A stretch of DNA of 64,000 nt from Sulfurimonas hongkongensis (lineage in GTDB: Bacteria > Campylobacterota > Campylobacteria > Campylobacterales > Sulfurimonadaceae). Positions 17,299 through 26,079 of the stretch are shown here, in pieces; position 1 is the stretch's first letter; each line of letters begins with the position of its first letter. Location of the stretch: NCBI RefSeq assembly GCF_000445475.1, contig NZ_AUPZ01000009.1, positions 1 through 64,000 of the forward strand, written 5' to 3'. The notes below the pieces were generated by a model, which did no database searches, had not been told where the DNA came from, and saw only the letters and a program-made list of their open reading frames with translations. The position numbers were made by a program, and so were the translations under genes.

Positions 17299-17337
17299 AA
17301 AAAAAGAGATGAACTGTTGTTACAGTTTCATCTCTTT
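17299..17337 (-). terminator. Intrinsic terminator overlapping the rpmG stop codon
   Basis: On the minus strand GAGATGAAACTG pairs with CAGTTCATCTC (one bulged A) around TAACAA, followed by seven T. The loop contains the rpmG stop codon and the ascending arm encodes its last residues (EMKL). This is a classic rho-independent terminator for tuf-rpmG. Confidence 0.88.
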
Positions 17338-17472
17338 GTGTATTGTATGTTCTTTGCAAAACTTACAATATTTTTTTACTGAAAATTTTTCAGTTTGAGT
17401 TTTTTTATTTCTTGTTGTGTGGTAGTTACGACGAGTACACTTCTCACAACCTAAATGAATTGCTTCTCTCAT
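17320..17472 (-). CDS. rpmG: 50S ribosomal protein L33
   Basis: L33 is a small 50S protein: 50 residues beginning MREAIHLGCEKC. Both zinc-ribbon CxxC pairs are intact (CEKC and CKFC), so this is the zinc-binding form. It lies 43 bases after the tuf stop, and its end is built into a terminator hairpin. AGGTTA-type sequence precedes the ATG weakly. Confidence 0.95.
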   Translation of the reverse strand: MREAIHLGCEKCTRRNYHTTRNKKTQTEKFSVKKYCKFCKEHTIHKEMKL

Positions 17473-17515
17473 TTAATAACCTTTATATAGGTTCTTGCAA
17501 ATTAGCCTAAGCTAA

Positions 17516-18715
17516 TTACGCAAGAATCTCTGCAACAACACCAGCACCAACTGTTCTACCACCTTCACGGATAGCGAATTTAGTACCTTTTTCCATTGCA
17601 ATTGGGTGAATTAACTCAGCAGTAATGCTTACGTTATCACCTGGCATAACCATCTCAGTACCTTCTGGTAAAGTGATTGCACCTGTAACGTCTGTTGTAC
17701 GAACGTAAAATTGTGGACGGTAACCATTAAAGAATGGAGTATGACGACCACCCTCATCTTTACTTAGTACATAGATCTCAGCCGTAAACTTAGTGTGAGG
17801 TGTGATTGTACCTGGCTTACAAAGTACTTGACCACGCTCAACATCATCTTTACCAATACCACGAATTAAGATACCGCAGTTATCACCAGCTTCACCTTGC
17901 TCCATCTCTTTACGGAACATCTCAACACCAGTAACAGTAGTTTTTTGAGTATCTTTAATACCTACAATCTCTACTTCTTCACCAATCTTAACTGTACCAC
18001 GCTCGATACGACCAGTAACAACTGTACCACGACCAGAAATTGAGAAAACATCTTCGACTGGCATCAAGAAATCTTTGTCAGTTTCACGAGTTGGTTCAGG
18101 GATATATGCATCTACCTCAGCCATTAGCTTTTGGATTTTTTCAGACCATTCACCTAAAGTACCAGATTTTGCTTCTTCTAGAGCTTTTAAAGCTGAACCA
18201 GCTACGATTGGAGTATCGTCACCTGGGAAGTCATACATATCTAAAAGTTCACGAATCTCCATCTCAACCAACTCTAGTAGCTCTTCATCATCAACCATAT
18301 CTTCTTTGTTCATGAAAACAACAATATATGGAACACCAACTTGCTTAGAAAGAAGGATGTGCTCACGTGTTTGTGGCATTGGTCCATCAGCAGCTGAGAC
18401 AACTAAGATAGCACCATCCATTTGAGCAGCACCTGTAATCATATTCTTAACATAATCCGCGTGACCTGGACAGTCAACGTGTGCATAGTGACGATTATCA
18501 GTCTCATACTCAACGTGTGAAGTAGCGATTGTAATACCACGCTCTCTTTCTTCTGGTGCATTATCAATTGCATCATAATCCATTAGTTTAGCACCATTTG
18601 ATACTGCTAGTACTGCAGTAATAGCTGCTGTCAATGTTGTTTTACCATGATCAACGTGACCAATAGTTCCAATGTTTACATGCGGTTTATTACGCTCAAA
18701 CTTTTCTTTTGCCAT
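17516..18715 (-). CDS. tuf: Elongation factor Tu
   Basis: EF-Tu delivers aminoacyl-tRNA (399 residues, normal length). GHVDHGKT (P-loop), DCPGHADY and NKEDM are intact. GGAGG precedes the ATG at good spacing. It is the only tuf in the window and lies apart from rpsL-rpsG-fusA, downstream of four tRNA genes and with its own TATAAT at 18751. Expression should be high and growth-rate controlled. Confidence 0.98.
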   Translation of the reverse strand: MAKEKFERNKPHVNIGTIGHVDHGKTTLTAAITAVLAVSNGAKLMDYDAIDNAPEERERGITIATSHVEYETDNRHYAHVDCPGHADYVKNMITGAAQMDGAILVVSAADGPMPQTREHILLSKQVGVPYIVVFMNKEDMVDDEELLELVEMEIRELLDMYDFPGDDTPIVAGSALKALEEAKSGTLGEWSEKIQKLMAEVDAYIPEPTRETDKDFLMPVEDVFSISGRGTVVTGRIERGTVKIGEEVEIVGIKDTQKTTVTGVEMFRKEMEQGEAGDNCGILIRGIGKDDVERGQVLCKPGTITPHTKFTAEIYVLSKDEGGRHTPFFNGYRPQFYVRTTDVTGAITLPEGTEMVMPGDNVSITAELIHPIAMEKGTKFAIREGGRTVGAGVVAEILA

Positions 18716-18750
18716 AGTGTCCTCCGACTTTTATTGTGAATTGAAACGGG

Positions 18751-18756
18751 ATTATA
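18751..18756 (-). promoter_or_regulatory. Candidate -10 box for tuf
   Basis: The minus strand reads GGGTATAATCCCG 36 bases before the tuf ATG and downstream of tRNA-Thr. The GC-rich bases after the -10 are typical of stringently controlled promoters, and the rpmJ promoter has the same TATAATCCC. Confidence 0.6.
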
Positions 18757-18804
18757 CCCAAAAATCATTCAGTTATTGCTTAAATTTAAACTATTTTATG
18801 TAAA

Positions 18805-18879
<75 letters not shown>

Positions 18880-19040
18880 GCAGACTATAAAAGTGTAAAA
18901 CGACCAAGCAATAATTGCATAATTTTTATATTATTAGTTTTTTATGATTAGATTTAAAGCTATATAGTTTTTTAAAAGCTATATTTTAAGAAGTAATTTA
19001 AGTTGAAATTGTACTTCAGCTTCCAGAAGTTTTTGTTCAA

Positions 19041-19117
19041 TGGAGCGGGTGAAGGGACTCGAACCCTCGACCCTCAGCTTGGAAGGCTGACGCTCTAGCC
19101 AACTGAGCTACGCCCGC
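19041..19117 (-). tRNA. tRNA-Gly (TCC)
   Basis: 77 bases with encoded CCA. The acceptor GCGGGCG and anticodon stem TCAGC/GCTGA with loop CTTCCAA give anticodon TCC. It is part of the four-tRNA run upstream of tuf. Confidence 0.95.
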
Positions 19118-19129
19118 ATGTGCCATTGA

Positions 19130-19214
19130 TGGTGGTGGGAAGAGGAGTCGAACCTCTGAACCCATAGGGAGCAGATTTACAGTCTGCCGTCGTTGGCCAC
19201 TTGACTATCCCACC
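19130..19214 (-). tRNA. tRNA-Tyr (GTA)
   Basis: 85 bases, with the long variable arm of a class II tRNA and encoded CCA. The acceptor GGTGGGA pairs with TCCCACC. The anticodon loop CTGTAAA gives GTA. Confidence 0.95.
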
Positions 19215-19268
19215 ATTACATTTTTATGTCTTATCTGGTCTAACACTGTTTCTAATATTCTATTTCAA

Positions 19269-19345
19269 TGGTGCTGGCACGAGGATTTGAACCCCGGGCC
19301 TGCTGATTACAAATCAGCTGCTCTAGCCAACTGAGCTATGCCAGC
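19269..19345 (-). tRNA. tRNA-Thr (TGT)
   Basis: 77 bases with encoded CCA. The acceptor GCTGGCA pairs with TGCCAGC. The anticodon stem GCTGA/TCAGC encloses TTTGTAA, giving TGT. It is the first gene of the tRNA-tuf run. Confidence 0.95.
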
Positions 19346-19362
19346 ATCGAAATTGAGCCAGA

Positions 19363-19368
19363 ATTATA
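19363..19368 (-). promoter_or_regulatory. Candidate -10 box for the tRNA run
   Basis: TATAAT on the minus strand, 18 bases before the 5' end of tRNA-Thr(TGT). This is a plausible position for the promoter of the four-tRNA transcript. Confidence 0.5.
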
Positions 19369-19382
19369 GTGCAAAATATTTT

Positions 19383-21317
19383 CTATGTCAAGAGTTTTTT
19401 AGAGAAATTTATAAAATCTTCATCTTTTAGTATTGTTGGTGTCATTTTTCCCCTATACTCTTTGATTTCTCTGACTATTTCATCTATGTAACTAGGCTTA
19501 ATATGATTTATGTATAGTTTAATATCTTCTCTGTTTATCTTATCTATACCCTCAAAAAGTAGTGTTGGAGTTAAGTGCTTACTCTCTTTTGCAAGTTTTG
19601 GCATGCTTGATGGAAATGAGCACTCTATAACTATCGCATTTATATTTTTTTGGCTCTCTATTATCTCTACAACATTTTCAAGCGAATAGGTATCTGCTGT
19701 TATTAGCACTGAGTCTTTATCTCTTGTAAAGATATATCCACAACTAGGTACTGTATGGTCTGTATTAAATGCTCTTATGGAATCACTTTCATTAAGGCTA
19801 TATTCAACTCCTATCTCTATCTCTTCATAAGTTAAAGCTTTAAGTTTTGAATTTACTAGGTTGATTTTTGAAAAATCTGGCCAGATAAGGTCATTAAAGA
19901 AGTGTTTTTTTAGTGCTTTTATAGTTGCTGGAAGTGCTTTTATAGTAAGAGTCTTACTTCTTAGTGAAAAGAAATTGTCTAATACAAAGGCTATATCGCT
20001 TATATGGTCCAGATGAGAGTGAGTAACCCAGATTGTCTCTAAATGTATGCTCTCCTCATTAAGCGTAGCTAATATATTTCCTGCATCTATAACATTATAT
20101 TTGTTAAGCAAAAATGAGCTTGTGCCAAAACCTTTTGCTTTTGTTCCATAAGCTCCTAGTATCTGTATCTCTTGTGCATCCCTCTCTTTGGGCGCGATCT
20201 CTTGATATATATCTTTATACTTTTGTCTAACTGCCAATATCTCATCTAAATTTTCAAAAAACAGATCAATTAGCACAGGATCAAAGTGCTCACCCCTCTC
20301 CTCTTTGAGTAGTTTAAAGATTCTTTCATCATCCCAAGCTTTTTTATAGACTCTATCACTTCCAAGTGCATCAAAAACATCAGCTAACGCTGTTATACGT
20401 CCATATATATGAATCTCTTCGCCCTTTGTTTTTCTAGGATATCCTTGTCCATTATATTTTTCATGATGCTCATATGCAACTATAGATGCGGCTTTTAGAA
20501 GTGGTCTTTTTGAGTCTTTTATCATCGCATACCCTAGTTCTGCATGAGTATCCATAATAGCGCGTTCTTCATCATTAAAGCGCCCGGGTTTGTTAAGAAT
20601 CGTATCGGGTATAGCTATTTTTCCAATATCGTGCATAGGACTAGCTTGTTTTAAGAGTTCAGCCTCGCTCTCATCCATTCCATATGCAAGAGCTAATATT
20701 TTTGAATATGCGGCCACTCTTTTTACATGGTTTCCTGTCTCTTTACTTCTGCTCTCACCAATTGCTCCCATCGTAAAGACAACTTCTTTTTGAGTCTCTT
20801 CTATCTCTTTTGAGAGACTAGCAGCTACAAGTGTCTCAGCAGCATAGGTACTTGCAAGCATCAGACGCTCCATATCTCTTTTATCGAAAATGCCATCTTC
20901 TCCTAAGTGATTTATAACTTGAAAAGCTCCTATGATTTCATCATCATTATCAAACATAGGGATAACCATCATACTTCTTGTTCTATAAAGAGTTTTTTTA
21001 TCTATATCAGGATTAAATCTCTCATCTTTATAAACATCATCTATAATGATTTTTTCTCCAGTTGTAATAGAGTGTCCAACTATTCCAGAGTTTATTGGAA
21101 GTCTTATAGGGTCCATCCCGTGTGCTACTTTTGTCCATATCTCTTCGCCGTCAACTACCCAGACCGTACATCTATCAGCATTAGTAAGGGCTTTACCCAT
21201 ATTTGCTAGAACAAAAATGATATCATCGTGCTCTCTTAGAGATGAAACTTCTGTCATATATGTAAAAATCATTTGAAGAATTTCGTTTGCACCTAAACTT
21301 CGTTGAATTTTTTTCAT
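19383..21317 (-). CDS. GAF / HD-GYP / metallo-beta-lactamase fusion phosphodiesterase
   Basis: A 644-residue cytoplasmic signalling protein with three parts. A GAF sensor covers about residues 25-165. An HD-GYP domain covers about 180-365, with HDIGK, HAELG and HHEKYNGQGYP, the motifs of c-di-GMP phosphodiesterases. A metallo-beta-lactamase-fold domain covers about 385-640, with HSHLDH and a later ECSFP, resembling class II cyclic-nucleotide phosphodiesterases. All visible metal ligands are intact in both enzymes. The ATG at 21317 is preceded by AAGGAG, so it is preferred over an upstream start at 21335. It is a single gene beside the tRNA run. The substrates are inferred. Confidence 0.85.
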   Translation of the reverse strand: MKKIQRSLGANEILQMIFTYMTEVSSLREHDDIIFVLANMGKALTNADRCTVWVVDGEEIWTKVAHGMDPIRLPINSGIVGHSITTGEKIIIDDVYKDERFNPDIDKKTLYRTRSMMVIPMFDNDDEIIGAFQVINHLGEDGIFDKRDMERLMLASTYAAETLVAASLSKEIEETQKEVVFTMGAIGESRSKETGNHVKRVAAYSKILALAYGMDESEAELLKQASPMHDIGKIAIPDTILNKPGRFNDEERAIMDTHAELGYAMIKDSKRPLLKAASIVAYEHHEKYNGQGYPRKTKGEEIHIYGRITALADVFDALGSDRVYKKAWDDERIFKLLKEERGEHFDPVLIDLFFENLDEILAVRQKYKDIYQEIAPKERDAQEIQILGAYGTKAKGFGTSSFLLNKYNVIDAGNILATLNEESIHLETIWVTHSHLDHISDIAFVLDNFFSLRSKTLTIKALPATIKALKKHFFNDLIWPDFSKINLVNSKLKALTYEEIEIGVEYSLNESDSIRAFNTDHTVPSCGYIFTRDKDSVLITADTYSLENVVEIIESQKNINAIVIECSFPSSMPKLAKESKHLTPTLLFEGIDKINREDIKLYINHIKPSYIDEIVREIKEYRGKMTPTILKDEDFINFSKKLLT

Positions 21318-21496
21318 TACCACTCCTTGCTTCACTTTTTTATATTCCTTGTCATTTCGCTGTTTAGCATCATCTCATACAAAGTACAGCTTCTCTTTAG
21401 CATCTATATTCACGCTCTATTTAAACAATTAAAAGCCATGTTTGAACCAACAAATAACATAAACAACTGATTGAATGTTCTAAATAATTATTATAT

Positions 21497-21569
21497 TGGA
21501 TCCCAAATAAAGTTCAGGATGACGCGTATTCCGTCATTTTGTGTTTAGCATGGAATCTAGTTTATAAAT
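21497..21569. repeat. Palindromic repeat family 2, degenerate copy
   Basis: GTTCAGGATGACG and CGTCATT...TGGAATCTAG parts match the better preserved copies at 22430, 35012 and 45003. The left arm (GGATCCCAAATAAAG) has decayed. Otherwise the 367-base gap 21318-21684 shows only AT-rich sequence and a TACAAT-like box before yaaA. Confidence 0.55.
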
Positions 21570-21684
21570 TAATCAGAAACTTCGATTTTTAAAAAAACAC
21601 TTATTGTGACTTTCGGCTATTATATCATTTAAACTGATACAATTAGATAAAAATTTACCTCTAAAATGAGGCTAGGACATAAGA

Positions 21685-22410
21685 ATGATTAAGATACTAT
21701 TTTCCCCATCAGAGGGCAAAAATAGCGGTGGTAAAGAGGCAAAAAATGAACTTTTTGGCGCACAAAATGCAAGGGATGAAATACTTCAAGAGTATAACAA
21801 AATAGTTCAAAGTGGCGATGAAGAGAGTATAAAAGAGTTGTTTGGTTTTAAAAAGATGAGTGATTGTGAGCCTTACATAGAAGACATCTTCTCTTCTGAT
21901 TTGATGTGTGCTATTGAGAGATATAGTGGTGTGGCTTATGACTATCTTGATATCAGTTCTTTAGATAAAGCCCAGCGTGAATATCTAAAACAAAACACCA
22001 TCATATTCTCAAATCTATACGGTCCAATACTTGGCGGTGACGCAATTGCTAACTACAAGGTAAAGCAAGGAAGCAGTATCGGCGAGATTGCTTTAGATAA
22101 GTTTTATAGAGATAGATTTTCCTATCAGTTAGATTTGTACCTAAATAGCTGTGAGATTTTAGATTTAAGAGCTGGATATTATGATAAGTTTTATAAGATA
22201 AACAAACCATATACAACTCTAAAGTTTTTAAAAGATGGCAAAAGTGTAAGTCATTGGGCAAAAGCATATAGAGGTTTAGTCTTAAGAGAGCTGGCAAAAA
22301 ATAACATCAGTTCTATGGAGGAGTTTATGACACTAGAGATTGAGACACTTCAAGTAAAAGAGATAAAAGTTATCAAAAACAAAAGAGAGATTGTATATAA
22401 TATTGTTTAA
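21685..22410 (+). CDS. yaaA: Peroxide stress protein YaaA family
   Basis: A 241-residue member of the YaaA/DUF328 family, which in E. coli limits free iron and protects against peroxide. The family signature ILFSPSEGK is at the N-terminus, and the conserved lysine-rich NYKVKQGS and LRAGYY regions are in the second half. AGGACATAAGA precedes the ATG. It stands alone between two palindromic repeats. The family is secure; the physiological role here is by homology. Confidence 0.85.
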   Translation: MIKILFSPSEGKNSGGKEAKNELFGAQNARDEILQEYNKIVQSGDEESIKELFGFKKMSDCEPYIEDIFSSDLMCAIERYSGVAYDYLDISSLDKAQREYLKQNTIIFSNLYGPILGGDAIANYKVKQGSSIGEIALDKFYRDRFSYQLDLYLNSCEILDLRAGYYDKFYKINKPYTTLKFLKDGKSVSHWAKAYRGLVLRELAKNNISSMEEFMTLEIETLQVKEIKVIKNKREIVYNIV

Positions 22411-22429
22411 TTAAATAATGCACATACGA

Positions 22430-22495
22430 GATTACGGATCAAGTCCGTAATGACGAAAAAAAAGCGTCATCCTGAACTTGATTCAGGATCTAATT
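22430..22495. repeat. Palindromic repeat family 2, double copy
   Basis: Two hairpins face each other: ATTACGGA/TCCGTAAT around TCAAG (22431-22451) and CCTGAA/TTCAGG around CTTGA (22471-22487). They are separated by TGACG and its complement CGTCA. The loop TCAAG (or CTTGA) and the flanking TGACG are the conserved parts; the stems vary. It could also end the yaaA transcript. The remaining 120 bases to 22615 hold nothing I recognise. Confidence 0.75.
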
Positions 22496-22615
22496 GGAGG
22501 CTTATGTAAAGCATACCATCATTACAACTCCCTTAGCATAGAGTATGTGCCATTGGTTAGCATACCTAAAAGCTACAAAATAAGTTTATGTAAAGTTAAA
22601 TAAAAGGAAGACTGT

Positions 22616-23365
22616 TTGCAAGATTCACAAGAGTACAGAGATAAAAAGAACTACTTTGAAAAGATCATCACGCTCTATGGCAGAAATGTTGTAGTTGAAG
22701 CTCTTCAAGACTCAAGCATTGAAGTTCACAAACTCCATCTCTCAACAAGCAACAAAACGGATGGAGCTATAAAAGAGATCTTAGCATTAGCAAAAAAAAG
22801 AGATATAGAGGTAACTTATCATGAGAAAAATACACTAAGCCGCATAAGTAAAAATGCAAAACAAGACCAAGGTGTGGCAATAGATATCATCTCAAAGAGC
22901 TACAGAAGTGCATCAGAGATAAAAGAGATGCCAAGTTTCAGGCTCATCGCACTAGATGGCATTCACAATCCACAAAACCTAGGAATGATTATCCGCTCAT
23001 GTGCAGCTTCAACCCTTGATGGCATTATACTTCCTAAGAAAAACTCAGCAAAAATCTCCCCGCTAGTTATAAAAGCGAGTGCAGGAACACTCTTTAAACT
23101 CCCCATCTACTACTGCGATAACCTAGAAGATGTTTTACAAAACCAAAGTGATGCAGATATTTACGCTCTATCTTCTCATGCAAAGAGAAGCATCTACGAC
23201 ATAACTCCAAGCAAAAAATCCATCTTTGTTTTAGGAAATGAGAGTGAGGGAGTAAGTCCTGAGGTTATAAAGCTTTGCAATAAGGCCATAAGCATTCCGA
23301 TGCAAAGAGGCGTTGAGTCATTAAATGTTGCAATAACAGCATCTCTTATAGCTTTTATGAGCTAA
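22616..23365 (+). CDS. TrmH/RlmB-type RNA 2'-O-methyltransferase
   Basis: A SPOUT methyltransferase of 249 residues. An N-terminal substrate-binding domain (about 12-85) is followed by the knotted domain with the three motifs NPQNLGMIIRSC, LVLGNESEGVSP-like (FVLGNESEGV) and SIPMQRGVESLNVAIT. This arrangement is the RlmB (23S rRNA G2251) type, though the exact target is inferred. The start is TTG, with AAGGAAG upstream. A strong terminator follows immediately. Confidence 0.88.
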   Translation: MQDSQEYRDKKNYFEKIITLYGRNVVVEALQDSSIEVHKLHLSTSNKTDGAIKEILALAKKRDIEVTYHEKNTLSRISKNAKQDQGVAIDIISKSYRSASEIKEMPSFRLIALDGIHNPQNLGMIIRSCAASTLDGIILPKKNSAKISPLVIKASAGTLFKLPIYYCDNLEDVLQNQSDADIYALSSHAKRSIYDITPSKKSIFVLGNESEGVSPEVIKLCNKAISIPMQRGVESLNVAITASLIAFMS

Positions 23366-23397
23366 GGGTAGCTAACTTAAATTAGCTACCCTTTTTA
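23364..23397 (+). terminator. Intrinsic terminator between convergent genes
   Basis: GGGTAGCTAA pairs with TTAGCTACCC and is followed on the plus strand by TTTTTAT. It begins right at the methyltransferase stop, and its second arm contains the stop codon of the DUF1566 gene on the other strand. Confidence 0.85.
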
Positions 23398-23816
23398 TAG
23401 CATCTTACATAAAATGTTTTATCCATTTTTTCTCTATTAAATGCACCAGATAAAAAGTTCACTACAAATGCCTCTTTAGTTGTGGCATGTCCAAATGTCT
23501 TAGCTGACCAGTAGTTCTCAGATACAACATATTTGAAATTCTCCGAGATGGTGGGATTGTATACTTTTGTATCTACAATGGAAAAGAGTTCAACAAAACC
23601 GGGTAGTTCCCAAGATTTATGTCCATCTAGTTCTAAATTTTTGCAATAATTAACCGCATCATCAAATGTTCTTTTGGTTGTTGATGCTTCTTTTGTATCC
23701 TCCCACAAATAGTTTGTTTTTGTATCTTTGATAGTATTTGTAGAATTTTTAACAATATCCGCATTCACACCACAAGCAATAAAGAGAGATAAGATAAATA
23801 TCTTTAGTCGTTTCAT
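23382..23816 (-). CDS. Exported DUF1566 (Lcl C-terminal) domain protein
   Basis: A 144-residue protein with a clear signal peptide (residues 1-19). The mature part resembles the DUF1566/Lcl C-terminal module: a Trp-containing LWED, the SWELPGFVELFSIVD stretch, YWSAKT and a final FYVRCYK. This fold occurs in secreted and surface proteins of unknown role in Campylobacterota. It is a single gene. AAGGAATAT precedes the ATG. Confidence 0.75.
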   Translation of the reverse strand: MKRLKIFILSLFIACGVNADIVKNSTNTIKDTKTNYLWEDTKEASTTKRTFDDAVNYCKNLELDGHKSWELPGFVELFSIVDTKVYNPTISENFKYVVSENYWSAKTFGHATTKEAFVVNFLSGAFNREKMDKTFYVRCYKKGS

Positions 23817-23880
23817 AAATATTCCTTATAATTTTAGTTTGTAGATTGTAGCAACATTGATTTGAATTGTGACTTAGATT

Positions 23881-24696
23881 TTAAATCTTTCTTAAAAGCC
23901 TATCAAGTAGAGTTGTAGGCAAAATTCTTTTAAATCCAGCTAATAGATGCGTAGCTAAGGTATTGTAGTATCTAGGTTTTGGGTTTTTTGACTCTAGTGC
24001 GTGAAGTACATTTTTTATAACAACATCTGAATTTTTTGTAAATAAATCACTATCTTTCTCTTTTACGCTAAGGAGTTGTTCTTTGTACTCTTTTTCAAAA
24101 ACACTACCCTCTGAAACTACATTTTTTTTAAAGTTAATAATTGCATTTTTTCTAAAGTCAGAGCGGATTGGTCCTGTGTTTATAGTGCAGATATATATAT
24201 TTGTATCCATGAGTTCTAAACGAAGCGTATCACAAAGTCCTTCTATAGCGTATTTTGAAGCGTTATAAGCTCCGCGAAAACGAAGTGAGATGATGCCTAA
24301 AACTGAGGAGTGTTGCAAAATCCGCCCATATCCTTGGCTGCGCATGATTTTAAGGGTTTGATATGTCAGTTCATGAAGTCCAAAAAAGTTAGTCTCAAAC
24401 TGCTCTTTTAAAACGTCTGTTGTAATATCCTCTAGTGCTCCAGGTTGTCCAAAGCCAGCATTGTTAAAGAGTGCGTAGAGTTCTCCCTCTCTTGTGATGA
24501 TATCTAAGACCTCTTTTATATTTTGGGCATCTCTTACATCAAGCACATAAGCATCTAATCCCTCAGCTCTTAATCTTGCCACATCTTTTGCATCCCTTGT
24601 GGTTGCATAGACTCTGTAACCATGTTTATGTAAGAAGTGAGCTGTATCGTAACCTATTCCGCTAGAACAACCCGTTATTAAGATGCTTTTACTCAA
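23881..24696 (-). CDS. Short-chain dehydrogenase/reductase
   Basis: A classical SDR of 271 residues. The NAD(P) motif TGCSSGIG is at about residue 8, NNAG at about 80, and the catalytic S ... YNASK at about 130-147. The Arg-rich strand after the first beta-alpha unit suggests NADPH. The substrate cannot be read from the sequence. It overlaps the upstream thioredoxin-like gene by 4 bases, so the two are co-translated, perhaps in one redox function. Confidence 0.85.
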   Translation of the reverse strand: MSKSILITGCSSGIGYDTAHFLHKHGYRVYATTRDAKDVARLRAEGLDAYVLDVRDAQNIKEVLDIITREGELYALFNNAGFGQPGALEDITTDVLKEQFETNFFGLHELTYQTLKIMRSQGYGRILQHSSVLGIISLRFRGAYNASKYAIEGLCDTLRLELMDTNIYICTINTGPIRSDFRKNAIINFKKNVVSEGSVFEKEYKEQLLSVKEKDSDLFTKNSDVVIKNVLHALESKNPKPRYYNTLATHLLAGFKRILPTTLLDRLLRKI

Positions 24697-25013
24697 GACT
24701 TCATTATCTCATATGGCCTTTTTATCTCTCGTATAACTTCATCTACGCTCATATTTCTTGACTTTCTTAAAAACTCTTTTGAGTCTAAAAAAACTAAGAT
24801 TGTAGGAATACTAAAGACTCCAAAATGAGGCGCTATATCTTCATTTTCTGATATATCAACACTCATAACTTCAAAATCTTCAAAGTTAGCATCAAGAGCT
24901 TCGAGAAGTTTTGGTTTTAGTGCGTGACAGACACCACACGAGGGAGCCGAAAAGTAGACTAAAACGGCTTGGTTTTTTTCAATGGTTTTTTTTATATTTT
25001 CTAATGTTTGCAT
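24693..25013 (-). CDS. Thioredoxin family protein
   Basis: A 106-residue cytoplasmic thioredoxin fold without signal peptide. The active site is CGVC in FSAPSCGVCHALKP at about residue 26, and the conserved cis-Pro is in IPTILVF at about 75. CGVC differs from the CGPC of housekeeping thioredoxin, so it is probably a specialised reductant. It is divergent from the AEC transporter by 29 bases and coupled to the downstream SDR. Confidence 0.85.
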   Translation of the reverse strand: MQTLENIKKTIEKNQAVLVYFSAPSCGVCHALKPKLLEALDANFEDFEVMSVDISENEDIAPHFGVFSIPTILVFLDSKEFLRKSRNMSVDEVIREIKRPYEIMKS

Positions 25014-25042
25014 GGCGAAATTATAACAGATATAATCTTCTT

Positions 25043-25951
25043 ATGAGTTCAATAATATTTTCAATTTTTGGCATATACATCTTTATCTTTTTAGGTTTCA
25101 TTGCAAAGATGAGCTTTAAAGAGCGTATTGATGATAAAACCATTACCATCATAAGTGTTTATTTCTTACAAGTTTTTCTCACCTTTTGGGGTCTTCTTGT
25201 TCGTCCCATAGATATCACACTCTTTTATGCCTCTGGCGTCTATATAGGCATAGTCCTTGTGGTGCTAATATTTTCAGCCTTAGTTGCAAGAAAACTCTTT
25301 ACCTCGCCAAAAGAGTATAGTATCGCCTCAGTTATCGCCCTTATAGGAAATACTGGAAACCTTGGCATCCCCATAAATATTGCCATCTTTGGTGAGGAGT
25401 CCATTCCTTACACAACTATAGTAAACCTTATGAACCTTTTTGTAGTTTATAGTGTTGGCGTTTTTTACTACTCAAGAGGCAATTTTGACACAAAAACATC
25501 TTTAAAAAATATCCTAAAACTCCCAATACTTTGGGCAGCGCTTATAGCCATCACGCTTAGCTTTTTAGAGTATAAGCCATCAGGCGTAGTCTTAAACACA
25601 CTTATGATGGGAGCCTATGCCTCCATCACCATGCAACTCTTTTTGTTTGGTATCTATCTCTATGGGACAAAGATTCAAGAGATTAGTAAAAGACTTGTGA
25701 TTTGGGTTTTGAGTCTAAAGTTTTTGATACTTCCAGCCATAGCTTTTGCAATTTTAATAAATATAGAGCTTGATTCTATGATAAAAGGTGTCATATTTAT
25801 AGAGCTAATGATGCCCCTAGCTGTGGCAAATGTAAATCTTGCCTCTCTTTATGATTGTAGCCCAAGAGTTGTGACTGCTTTGGTCTTTATCTCTTCCTTT
25901 GTGTTTTTAGGAGTTATCTTTGTGGCTGTTAGGATCTTAGAGTATCTCTAA
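25043..25951 (+). CDS. AEC family transporter
   Basis: An integral membrane protein of 302 residues with about ten hydrophobic segments, of the auxin efflux carrier family. The conserved ALIGNTGNLGIPI half-site is at about residue 100, and the repeated AVANVNLASLYD is near the C-terminus. Bacterial members carry malonate, malate or other organic anions; the substrate here is unknown. An open frame extends upstream to 24911 over the thioredoxin gene, but the ATG at 25043 fits the first membrane helix. Confidence 0.85.
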   Translation: MSSIIFSIFGIYIFIFLGFIAKMSFKERIDDKTITIISVYFLQVFLTFWGLLVRPIDITLFYASGVYIGIVLVVLIFSALVARKLFTSPKEYSIASVIALIGNTGNLGIPINIAIFGEESIPYTTIVNLMNLFVVYSVGVFYYSRGNFDTKTSLKNILKLPILWAALIAITLSFLEYKPSGVVLNTLMMGAYASITMQLFLFGIYLYGTKIQEISKRLVIWVLSLKFLILPAIAFAILINIELDSMIKGVIFIELMMPLAVANVNLASLYDCSPRVVTALVFISSFVFLGVIFVAVRILEYL

Positions 25952-26079
25952 GTCTCTTTTTTTTAAACCCTTATGTACAAGTTTACGAATCCAATAATTA
26001 AACTTCACATCTTCTTTTATAAAAAATATAGACTTTTTTTTTGTAGTGCGATTTAAGGATACTCTATTAAACTACTCAC

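Noticed and set aside
24911-25042. Longer N-terminus for the AEC transporter
   Set aside because: The extension is charged, lies over the thioredoxin gene on the opposite strand, and the family begins at the first membrane helix, at 25043.
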